IMG/VR virus record: IMGVR_UViG_3300032820_003134
Coordinates: 1-45,739 of that record
DNA length: 45,739 bases
Direction: 5' to 3' (one strand)
DNA from: a virus
A program made the translations under genes and the position numbers. Shown piece after piece: positions 1 through 6,054 of the stretch. How positions within the stretch are numbered: position 1 is the stretch's first letter; every line of letters begins with the position of its first letter. The notes beneath the pieces are model-generated. The model ran no database searches and was not told the origin of the DNA. It saw nothing but the letters and a program-made list of their open reading frames with translations.

Positions 1-108
1 AAAAAGTCATATGATAAATTTAAAAATTATTACATCTCTGTAGATAATTTAAATTTACCTAATAATTATGAAAACTTGTATGAAGAAAAGTATAAAATTA
101 ATGACTAA
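1..108 (+). CDS. 3' end of an unidentified gene (partial)
   Basis: Reading frame 1 is open from the first base to a TAA at 106-108, giving 35 residues rich in Lys, Asn, Tyr and Asp that end in KYKIND. The composition matches neighbouring phage proteins and the frame converges on the minus-strand gene that ends at 98, overlapping it by 11 bases, a packing seen elsewhere in this window (461-1150 against 1142-1939). The N terminus lies outside the window, so no function can be given. A chance open frame of this length in AT-rich DNA is possible. Confidence 0.5.
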   Translation, partial: KKSYDKFKNYYISVDNLNLPNNYENLYEEKYKIND

Positions 109-403
109 AGGTTATGACGTCATCGACTTCTTCGATAATAACCCATCCTGCATCCGCCATTTTAGCTGTATTAGTACGAAATATACCACCTGCAAATCTA
201 ACGTTTCTATATGCTTCAAACTGTTCTTCAGCCCATATACGAGTTTCGACTAATGTTGTTGTTCCAATAAGAGTTCGGTCAGTGCTATCTGCATTGTTTG
301 AACCATCCCAACCTAAAACAGATTTTATTTCAGCAAGAGCAGCGTCAGCTGAATCAAAATTCGCTCCATCTTTTATACTAGTAATTTTTTGTTTTATACT
401 CAT
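98..403 (-). CDS. Hypothetical phage protein, 101 aa
   Basis: A complete minus-strand frame of 101 residues beginning MSIKQKITSI. The start at 403 is supported by an AGGAAAG Shine-Dalgarno sequence just upstream and by a TATAAATA late-promoter-like box at 439-432. I recognise no family. The protein is soluble-looking, mildly acidic, has no transmembrane segment or signal peptide, and ends in an acidic stretch (IIEEVDDVITFSH). The promoter type suggests late expression, so a small virion or assembly protein is possible, but that is inference. An overlapping plus-strand frame at 114-422 is its antisense shadow. Confidence 0.7.
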   Translation of the reverse strand: MSIKQKITSIKDGANFDSADAALAEIKSVLGWDGSNNADSTDRTLIGTTTLVETRIWAEEQFEAYRNVRFAGGIFRTNTAKMADAGWVIIEEVDDVITFSH

Positions 404-431
404 TGTCTTTCCTATTATTTAATAGTAGCAG

Positions 432-439
432 TATTTATA
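432..439 (-). promoter_or_regulatory. Late-promoter-like TATAAATA box (minus strand)
   Basis: Read on the minus strand, 439 to 432 is TATAAATA, the consensus recognised by gp55-type late sigma factors in T4. It lies about 29 bases upstream of the ATG at 403, with AGGAAAG between. The partner box at 445-452 points the other way. Confidence 0.55.
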
Positions 440-444
440 GTATT

Positions 445-452
445 TATAAATA
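445..452 (+). promoter_or_regulatory. Late-promoter-like TATAAATA box (plus strand)
   Basis: TATAAATA lies in a nearly symmetric AT stretch, five bases from the opposing minus-strand box. Transcription starting a few bases downstream would leave almost no leader before the ATG at 461. Either the 2OG oxygenase transcript is nearly leaderless or a later start (467 or 500) is used. Confidence 0.45.
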
Positions 453-460
453 TTTGTAAG

Positions 461-1150
461 ATGAGAATGTTAGGCGACAAAGTAAAAAGAAAAGTAGCAA
501 TGGTCCCTGATGAATATATTCTTCCTGTTATTGAACGATATCATAATGCTACAGAACAGGATTTTGTTTCTGGTGAGTATCGAAGCAAACGATATCATAT
601 TTCTAAAGATATTAAAACAATTTTGTTTTGTATCAATGCTCTTGACTGGAAACCAAAAGATAGTTTAGAAGGCAAAGAAGTAATAATGCCTGATCCTCAA
701 ACTACAAATTATTATCCTGAGTGGTATGAATGGGAAGATATCCTTACTCCTCTTTTAGATTGGGTGCAAGATCAATTTTACGGGAAAGGGTTTTTAAATA
801 AATGCATGATTGCTTTAATGAAACCCGATGGAAGAATACCATTGCATTGGGATCAAGACCCGTCATTTACTGTTTCACGAAGATTGCATATACCGTTAGT
901 AACACATCCTAATGTTGATTTTAAAATTGATGGCGAATCATATTATTTGCAAAAACATACATTGTATGAAGTTAATAATTTAAGACCTCATACAGTATAC
1001 AATGGATCTAATATTGTAAGAGCACATTTGATTATGGATTATTATCATCCAAAAAATTTACATAATTTAATTTATGGAACCGATGAGTATGATTTAGAAA
1101 CAGGTATGAGAGATTATTGGCCAGACATAAGCATTAGTTTCTCACACTAA
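461..1150 (+). CDS. Aspartyl/asparaginyl beta-hydroxylase-like 2OG-Fe(II) oxygenase
   Basis: Likely an Fe(II)- and 2-oxoglutarate-dependent dioxygenase of the Asp/Asn beta-hydroxylase type. From the ATG at 461, the iron-binding triad reads H129-x-D131 (in LHWDQDPSF) and H177 (in LRPHTVYN), with the 2-oxoglutarate-binding Arg at 187 (in IVRAHLIMDYY). This spacing fits that family. The frame could extend upstream to 389, but that would overlap the divergent gene and add a hydrophobic stretch before the promoter box, so 461 is preferred; 467 and 500 are also possible. Phages of marine bacteria often carry such oxygenases, whose substrates are generally unknown. The gene converges on, and overlaps by nine bases, the minus-strand gene ending at 1142. 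Confidence 0.8.
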   Translation: MRMLGDKVKRKVAMVPDEYILPVIERYHNATEQDFVSGEYRSKRYHISKDIKTILFCINALDWKPKDSLEGKEVIMPDPQTTNYYPEWYEWEDILTPLLDWVQDQFYGKGFLNKCMIALMKPDGRIPLHWDQDPSFTVSRRLHIPLVTHPNVDFKIDGESYYLQKHTLYEVNNLRPHTVYNGSNIVRAHLIMDYYHPKNLHNLIYGTDEYDLETGMRDYWPDISISFSH

Positions 1151-1939
1151 TTTTTCGTATTGTCCTTCGAGAGTTGAATCTAAAAACTTTACTAATTCAT
1201 TTTTAGCAGTAAGCCATGTAATGTTTAGTACATTAGAATGATTGCATTGTTTTCTTAAACGGGTGTACTGCTGTATTTCTTTATGTATATAATTTTTATA
1301 TTCAGATTTAAGCAACTCATTCCATTGATATACCTTTTTATTAGTATAAAGCCAGTAATCCTCAAATGTCATATTAGGAAATTGTGCATGAAGATATGAT
1401 AATTCTTTATCATAATCAGTTATGTATGCCCGTGGATGTTGCCCATGGAATGCATAGTAATATGGAAATTTAGCAGTAGTTTTTAAATATCTTTCTGCAA
1501 CTTGTGTCGGATCAGAATCGATAAGATTAATAATAATTGCTTCGGGAAAAATAGTTATAAGATAATTTGGATCATCGTGCGTAAGCCACATAAGATATTT
1601 TTCTTTTGGCGGCGTTATTCGTTCCATGCGTTCATTAAACATGCCTTTCCATTCGTTTATATTATTCCAAAATTTTATTGTTCTTTCGCCGATATGAGGA
1701 ACATATAAATTTTTTCCCATTATTCTTTGGAAATGATATGGTGCAATTTTTCTTGGGCCTGCTATAAAATCAGGAGTTGAGCTTTTTAGTTGAGGAGTAT
1801 CCCATGGATTAATACCGTTGTGTTCATTTGAGTACCAATGCACGTTATTGAGACATGCAGTTAGTCTTGCAAGACGATGTCCACCAGCACCGGGATTAGC
1901 CGTTATAAGTAAATAACGGGTTTTGCTCCATTTTAGCAT
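1142..1939 (-). CDS. Unknown protein, possibly sulfotransferase-like, 265 aa
   Basis: A complete frame of 265 residues. The N terminus reads YLLITANPGAGGHRLARL, a strand followed by a Gly-rich turn and helix. This resembles the 5'-phosphosulfate-binding loop of sulfotransferases or a degenerate P-loop, but it lacks the GKS/T of a true Walker A. The middle contains EAIIINLIDSDPTQVAERYLKT, which would suit the 3'-phosphate-binding strand and helix of a sulfotransferase. The C-terminal third is Tyr/Lys/Trp rich and helical. The start at 1939 overlaps the preceding gene by 44 bases and has only a weak purine-rich AAAGAAAGA before it. The sulfotransferase reading is a guess from two short segments; the gene itself is convincing. 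Confidence 0.65.
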   Translation of the reverse strand: MLKWSKTRYLLITANPGAGGHRLARLTACLNNVHWYSNEHNGINPWDTPQLKSSTPDFIAGPRKIAPYHFQRIMGKNLYVPHIGERTIKFWNNINEWKGMFNERMERITPPKEKYLMWLTHDDPNYLITIFPEAIIINLIDSDPTQVAERYLKTTAKFPYYYAFHGQHPRAYITDYDKELSYLHAQFPNMTFEDYWLYTNKKVYQWNELLKSEYKNYIHKEIQQYTRLRKQCNHSNVLNITWLTAKNELVKFLDSTLEGQYEKLV

Positions 1940-2504
1940 TCTTTCTTTTTTCCATATATGTTTTTACATTTACTTGCCATACTGCTTGATCTGTGTAGGA
2001 GACTTTTTGTATTCCTTTATATGTAACTAAACCTAGTTTAGCCATTAATTCTAGTGCTCGATGTGTTCTGCCCATTTTCCCAGACCTATCATACTCTGCA
2101 CTTGTTGTAATAACAAAGTTGTTTTTTAATCCCGCCCATTTCATTGCTGGTAATGCATGACAGTAAAATGGTAGGCTGTTAAAATGATATCGTGACATTG
2201 TGCTAAAAACTTTATTAAATTCTGGAAGTTGTGCCCCGCGAAATAAAATACGATAAGTGTTGTCACTTATTTCTGGTACATATTGGCAACCAGAGATTGA
2301 TATTAATTTACGATTCCAAAATGTGCCCCAAAATGCAACTTCATTAAATTTTAAAGCCTCTGGGCTGCGATTGTTTAACCATCCAAGTTTGTCACATATA
2401 CTACAAAATTCTGTAAGATCGAAATTTTTTGGTATGCGGGTTGTTACTAGTTTATTTTTTTGTAATCCGGCCTTTATATACCATTTTATCAAATTTAAAT
2501 CCAC
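1896..2504 (-). CDS. Putative GNAT-like acetyltransferase or unknown, 202 aa, GTG start
   Basis: A 202-residue frame. The start is a GTG at 2504 preceded by AGGAG six bases upstream, a good Shine-Dalgarno sequence, so the 53-base overlap with the ligase gene appears real. An ATG two bases further upstream is in another frame and stops after three codons. The central region (AFWGTFWNRKLISISGCQYV, then a Glu-rich turn and ILFRGAQLPEF) resembles the beta-strand core of GNAT acyltransferases. I see no unambiguous acetyl-CoA pyrophosphate loop (R/QxxGxG/A). Flanking genes overlap on both sides, implying co-translation with the ANL ligase and the 265-residue protein. The GNAT call is tentative. Confidence 0.65.
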   Translation of the reverse strand: MDLNLIKWYIKAGLQKNKLVTTRIPKNFDLTEFCSICDKLGWLNNRSPEALKFNEVAFWGTFWNRKLISISGCQYVPEISDNTYRILFRGAQLPEFNKVFSTMSRYHFNSLPFYCHALPAMKWAGLKNNFVITTSAEYDRSGKMGRTHRALELMAKLGLVTYKGIQKVSYTDQAVWQVNVKTYMEKRKNAKMEQNPLFTYNG

Positions 2505-3144
2505 ATTTGTCTCCTGTGTTGAACCAGTCGTCGTATACGCATATGTCTCCTTTTACTATAAGTTCATCGTTTATTACATTGTGATCACAATAAAATCTAG
2601 TTCCTAATAATGTTTCGTCATTGTCATCCCACTGTATTGTTTCATGCACTTGATCAACAGTCCGAAACACATGATTAATAGCACAAGGTCCAATTTCAGT
2701 CATGCCCCAATTAGTCATAAAAGTTGCACCATGTTCGACAAACGGAATAATAATTCTTTTGTGAACCGGATCAGATCCACATGTAATCCATAGTCCTGAT
2801 AAATCTATATTCTTAATTGCTTTTGTTTTAAGTAAAAGTTCGCAATGCCCTGGTGTTAAATGTGTATGTGTATAACCGTTAACATCTTTAAAAAATGAAA
2901 AAGCATTAAACGGTATGATATCTACATGAGCACCAATGTCTAAAGCAGGTAGTGTTTGTGCAACTGCTCCTCCAGCATGACCTATTTTGCATACTGTTAA
3001 AATTCTTGATTTAGATGTTATTTCTTGAGAATCGATTGCTGTCTTATTAGCCGCTTTTAACTTTTCCTGTGATTGCCAGATTTCCTTTGAAGGACCTGTA
3101 GTTCCTGAGGTTTTTAAATAAAAACCATCCATACTGATGTTCAT
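2452..3144 (-). CDS. Minimal ANL-superfamily adenylate-forming enzyme (acyl-CoA synthetase-like), 230 aa
   Basis: Carries the core signatures of AMP-forming acyl-CoA synthetases and related ligases, which activate carboxylates as acyl-adenylates. The phosphate-binding loop TSGTTGPSKE is at residues 12-21, the aromatic/Thr-Glu motif NWGMTEIG at 145-152, the ribose-binding motif WFNTGD at 207-212 and the hinge region YKGRI at 223-227. Family members are usually about 450-600 residues. This one starts almost at the phosphate loop and stops four residues after the hinge motif, so the usual N-terminal subdomain of about 150 residues and the mobile C-terminal lid are absent. The motifs are intact and the frame is clean, which argues against simple decay. 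A weak AATAAATA box overlaps the end of the upstream gene. Substrate unknown. Confidence 0.85.
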   Translation of the reverse strand: MNISMDGFYLKTSGTTGPSKEIWQSQEKLKAANKTAIDSQEITSKSRILTVCKIGHAGGAVAQTLPALDIGAHVDIIPFNAFSFFKDVNGYTHTHLTPGHCELLLKTKAIKNIDLSGLWITCGSDPVHKRIIIPFVEHGATFMTNWGMTEIGPCAINHVFRTVDQVHETIQWDDNDETLLGTRFYCDHNVINDELIVKGDICVYDDWFNTGDKCGFKFDKMVYKGRITKK

Positions 3145-3152
3145 TTTACTAT

Positions 3153-3461
3153 TTATTCGTCATCAGTTTCGCGTTGGAATATTTGTTTAATATTTCGCAC
3201 ATCTCGCATTACACTGCTTTCGCGTTCTTCTCTCTCAGTTAATTTATCGAGGAGTGCGTCTTCTTTAGTTGCGTATGTTTTGTGAGCATGTCGATCAAGT
3301 TTACGCATAACAGTTTCGCACCATATAATTTCTGTGGTGTCGATTAATTGTTGTGATGCTTGATCTATAGTGGATAGTCGTATCGGACGCCAAGCAAACC
3401 ATTCATGCCAGTCTGTTAGTCGTTTATACTGTTCTTGTGCAGTTTCTCGTTTCCATCTCAT
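3153..3461 (-). CDS. Hypothetical phage protein, 102 aa
   Basis: A charged 102-residue protein. Its N-terminal part is Trp-rich (LTDWHEWFAWRPIRL) and its C-terminal half is helical and probably coiled (DKLTEREERESSVMRDVRNIKQIF). I recall DWHxWFAWxP-type segments in small conserved proteins of T4-like marine phages but know no function. The start at 3461 has no visible Shine-Dalgarno sequence, and a perfect 28-base palindrome lies six bases upstream, so expression may depend on that structure. It ends eight bases before the ligase gene begins. Confidence 0.7.
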   Translation of the reverse strand: MRWKRETAQEQYKRLTDWHEWFAWRPIRLSTIDQASQQLIDTTEIIWCETVMRKLDRHAHKTYATKEDALLDKLTEREERESSVMRDVRNIKQIFQRETDDE

Positions 3462-3466
3462 AAGAA

Positions 3467-3494
3467 TATTGTGCCGACAATTGTCGGCACAATA
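3467..3494. terminator. Perfect 28-bp palindrome (terminator or operator)
   Basis: A fully symmetric inverted repeat centred on AATT between 3480 and 3481, with arms TATTGTGCCGACAA and TTGTCGGCACAATA. As RNA it forms a GC-rich hairpin with a four-base loop. It lies between the minus-strand gene ending at 3513 and the start of the one at 3461. Only a short AT-rich tract follows, without a clean U run, so a weak terminator, RNA processing site or operator are all possible. It shares the ten-base core GACAATTGTC with the terminator at 37717-37744. Confidence 0.5.
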
Positions 3495-3512
3495 ATACTT
3501 ACCTACTTATAA

Positions 3513-3680
3513 TTAGTTCTTACTTTTCTTTGTATAGTGTCTTGAGTAGATACCTTTTTCAACCATACGGTCTTCATAGTCTTCGATCTTTTTTACAATT
3601 CTTTTATCGACCCAATGTGCAATCAGTATTAAAGTAACAAATCCTATTCCACATAAACTTAATAATATCGTTTCGTTCAT
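3513..3680 (-). CDS. Small single-pass membrane protein, 55 aa
   Basis: A 55-residue frame beginning MNETILLSLCGIGFVTLILI. Residues 4-22 form one hydrophobic membrane-spanning segment, followed by a strongly basic and charged tail (DKRIVKKIEDYEDRMVEKG) ending KKSKN. The ATG at 3680 overlaps the TGA of the SbmA-like transporter gene as ATGA, a typical translational coupling. It is probably made in step with the transporter and may be a small accessory subunit or regulator of it. No family is recognised. Confidence 0.65.
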   Translation of the reverse strand: MNETILLSLCGIGFVTLILIAHWVDKRIVKKIEDYEDRMVEKGIYSRHYTKKSKN

Positions 3681-4714
3681 TGTCCATACCTCACTAGATT
3701 ATCTTCAAACTCATGTAGACGTTTCCAAATCGATCGTAGTTCAGTAATGGTTGTCCAGTTGTGTAGGAATAATGCAAATCCTCCATGCACTCTACTAAAC
3801 GCATTACTTACTTGTACCATAATACCTAAAGTAATTAATCCAGAGAATAATCCTGGACCCATAATAAGGTAAGGTACAATAATCATGAACTGATCATAGA
3901 ATACAACCCAACAGTCAAAATATCCATAATGAAGATATAGCCTATGATAGTTATAACGAATTCCTGTAAATAATTCGCCTAATGTTTCTGGTTGGGCATA
4001 GTTTGTTTTGTCATCTTCGCCTAGTACTAAATCCTTTCTAAATGCCGCTTCTACTCTTTGGTTGTTATATTCTAAATGCGGTAGTTTCCAACCGACAAAC
4101 CAACTTATTGCCATACCGCCTAGTGATACTATTAATGTTCCCCAAACAAGAGAACCTTCAATATCTCTGATAACTGGTATGTCGACTTTGTCGCTGAAAC
4201 CCCACAAAATAGGAATAAAGGCAATTAGTGTCATTACTGCTCGTACTACTTGCAGTCCTAATGACTCAATAATTCTTGCCCATCTGTTACAGTCTTCTTG
4301 AATACGTTGTGATGCTCCTTCAATTTCTCCATCGACTCCACGCCAACGAGGAATATAACTAAATGTAATAGCTTCGCGCCAACGCAGTCCATATATTCGT
4401 GCAAACCAACCTGTAAAAATGGCAAGTGCGATATACGGAAATACAATTTCTGTAAAAGATACTTGAGCAATTTCGCTATCAAACCCACTTAATGTATACT
4501 GTAAAGAAATCAATTGTGAATATAATTGAGTAATACCTTCTTGTGGGTTGTCTATATAATCTCCTGCTGTTTGCAACAAATTATAAAATCCGCCATACCA
4601 TGTGTTAATGGCCACTGTCATTTGTACTTGTAACCACAATGAACCAATTAGTAGAACTAGACCACCCCAAGCCCATAAGGCCCATTGTCTATTCCACCAA
4701 AATGATTTTAACAT
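3677..4714 (-). CDS. SbmA/BacA-family inner-membrane peptide transporter
   Basis: Clear homologue of SbmA/BacA, the proton-driven inner-membrane importers of antimicrobial peptides, microcins and modified peptides. Diagnostic stretches recalled from E. coli SbmA are conserved: AINTWYGGFYNLLQTA (residues 35-50), EGASQRIQED (132-141), MTLIAFIPIL (161-170), NNQRVEAAFRKDLVLGEDD (217-235) and the C-terminal TTITELRSIWKRLHEFE. There are multiple hydrophobic segments, for example near 13-31, 90-105, 155-173 and 188-208. At 345 residues it lacks roughly the first 65-80 residues of the 406-residue E. coli protein. The start is supported by TAGGAG before the ATG at 4714. It lies downstream of the methyltransferase gene and is coupled to the 55-residue membrane protein. 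The fold assignment is confident; the phage role is unknown. Confidence 0.92.
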   Translation of the reverse strand: MLKSFWWNRQWALWAWGGLVLLIGSLWLQVQMTVAINTWYGGFYNLLQTAGDYIDNPQEGITQLYSQLISLQYTLSGFDSEIAQVSFTEIVFPYIALAIFTGWFARIYGLRWREAITFSYIPRWRGVDGEIEGASQRIQEDCNRWARIIESLGLQVVRAVMTLIAFIPILWGFSDKVDIPVIRDIEGSLVWGTLIVSLGGMAISWFVGWKLPHLEYNNQRVEAAFRKDLVLGEDDKTNYAQPETLGELFTGIRYNYHRLYLHYGYFDCWVVFYDQFMIIVPYLIMGPGLFSGLITLGIMVQVSNAFSRVHGGFALFLHNWTTITELRSIWKRLHEFEDNLVRYGQ

Positions 4715-4767
4715 AATAACTCCTATAACTACTTGCCGTCTTTGACTCCGCGCGGCTTTGCGTTAGT

Positions 4768-6054
4768 TTACATCACAAATAGCCTATCAAATGGAGTTTC
4801 GATATTTGCTTTCTCAGCACTATAAATCCAAATTGGCTCAACAAAACACTCTTGCATATGCTCAATGTTACCGCCCTCTTCGTTCTTGGGTCTCGGCATC
4901 ATTCTCATACCAACTACTTCTTGTAATGGCATATCAATAGAGTTCATATATTCTGTCATCGGATCACAAATATTGTATCTCTTATTTTTTATTTTAGCAT
5001 CAATTATGTTGATTGCTATTGCTCCATCGATTGCTATTACTTTTGAAATATTATCAAGTGTCTTAAAAAGATATTCAGAGAGCCAATCTTCATATTTAGG
5101 ATATTTGAACCAACTTTGTTTTTCATCGTTGCTTCCTTCTGCGTATCTTTCTGTTCCGAAATATGGTGGACTTGTGAATGCTAAATTATAATCTAAATGC
5201 GGCCATTCAACATTTTCGCTACCTTCACAGTAAATAATAACTTCTTTATTTCCTGTAATTGTAAAATAATTATCGTGTTTGCTTATGTTCCAATCGTCGC
5301 CTAATAGTTTTTCATAAAATATACATTGCTCAATATACATGTTCCATGTAGCAGGGTTCGGGTCACAACCTACATATGTTTCTGCGTCACTTGCATAAAA
5401 ACCTGCTAAACGATCGCCCCAACCACAACTGCTATCTAAAATTGCTTTAGCATTAAATCTATCGTACATATATTTTGCAACATGTGGTTTAAACTGTGTT
5501 GCTGTATATGCGCCAAGTCGAAATGCTTCTCTATATGCACCCGGATCAATTTTCTTTATTATGTCTCCCGGTCTCCAAAATGTCCAGTTAAACTTCTTTA
5601 GTGCATGAGCATCTTTCCAAGTATTCAATGGACTTAAAGTATCATAACCGTCACATCTTAAACGAGTCTCTTGATGAAAATAGTTACTAATATTGTTATA
5701 ATAATGTCCTAATTCAAGTACAGTTTTACAATATTCGCTTACTTGATATTTATAGTCATTAAATTTATCTGTGATGGCCGCAGGAGTGGGTGATAGGAAG
5801 TTAGAAAGTGGACAACTTCTTAATTTATAGAACTTTGAGACTACTTCTTTCCTACTAATTTCCTGTAATGGAAAGGGTATGTTGTTTTCAGTAATGTAAT
5901 TAACGAGGCATTCTTTTTCTAAATCTGCTGGAAATTGTTTTAAAAACGTTTTCCATTCAGCAAGTGTGAATACTGGTAACCCTGATGCGTTACCATGCTC
6001 CTCGTATATACGAGTAATGTCAGTCGTCTTCTTTAGTAAAGTTTGTGAATCCAT
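4768..6054 (-). CDS. DNA amino-methyltransferase (N6-adenine or N4-cytosine)
   Basis: An S-adenosylmethionine-dependent DNA methyltransferase. Counting from the ATG at 6054, the cofactor-binding motif I is DSSCGWGDRLAGF at about 207-219 and the catalytic motif IV is SPPY at 295-298. The motif order places I before IV. SPPY is typical of N4-cytosine and some N6-adenine enzymes, so the target base is open. The first 200 residues have no motif I recognise and may be a target-recognition or DNA-binding part. The frame could extend to 6126, deep inside gene 46, but 6054 gives a 428-residue product with a 35-base overlap like those of its neighbours. No restriction endonuclease is adjacent. It probably modifies phage DNA against host restriction, or acts in regulation. 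Confidence 0.85.
   Translation of the reverse strand: MDSQTLLKKTTDITRIYEEHGNASGLPVFTLAEWKTFLKQFPADLEKECLVNYITENNIPFPLQEISRKEVVSKFYKLRSCPLSNFLSPTPAAITDKFNDYKYQVSEYCKTVLELGHYYNNISNYFHQETRLRCDGYDTLSPLNTWKDAHALKKFNWTFWRPGDIIKKIDPGAYREAFRLGAYTATQFKPHVAKYMYDRFNAKAILDSSCGWGDRLAGFYASDAETYVGCDPNPATWNMYIEQCIFYEKLLGDDWNISKHDNYFTITGNKEVIIYCEGSENVEWPHLDYNLAFTSPPYFGTERYAEGSNDEKQSWFKYPKYEDWLSEYLFKTLDNISKVIAIDGAIAINIIDAKIKNKRYNICDPMTEYMNSIDMPLQEVVGMRMMPRPKNEEGGNIEHMQECFVEPIWIYSAEKANIETPFDRLFVM

Noticed and set aside
114-422. Plus-strand 102-codon frame opposite the 101-aa gene
   Set aside because: Fully antisense to 98-403, which has a ribosome site and promoter box. The plus frame has neither.
4741-4767. 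GC-rich island with CCGCGCGG palindrome after the methyltransferase gene
   Set aside because: Only an 8-base palindrome with no U tract. The best longer stem is four pairs, so no terminator can be supported.
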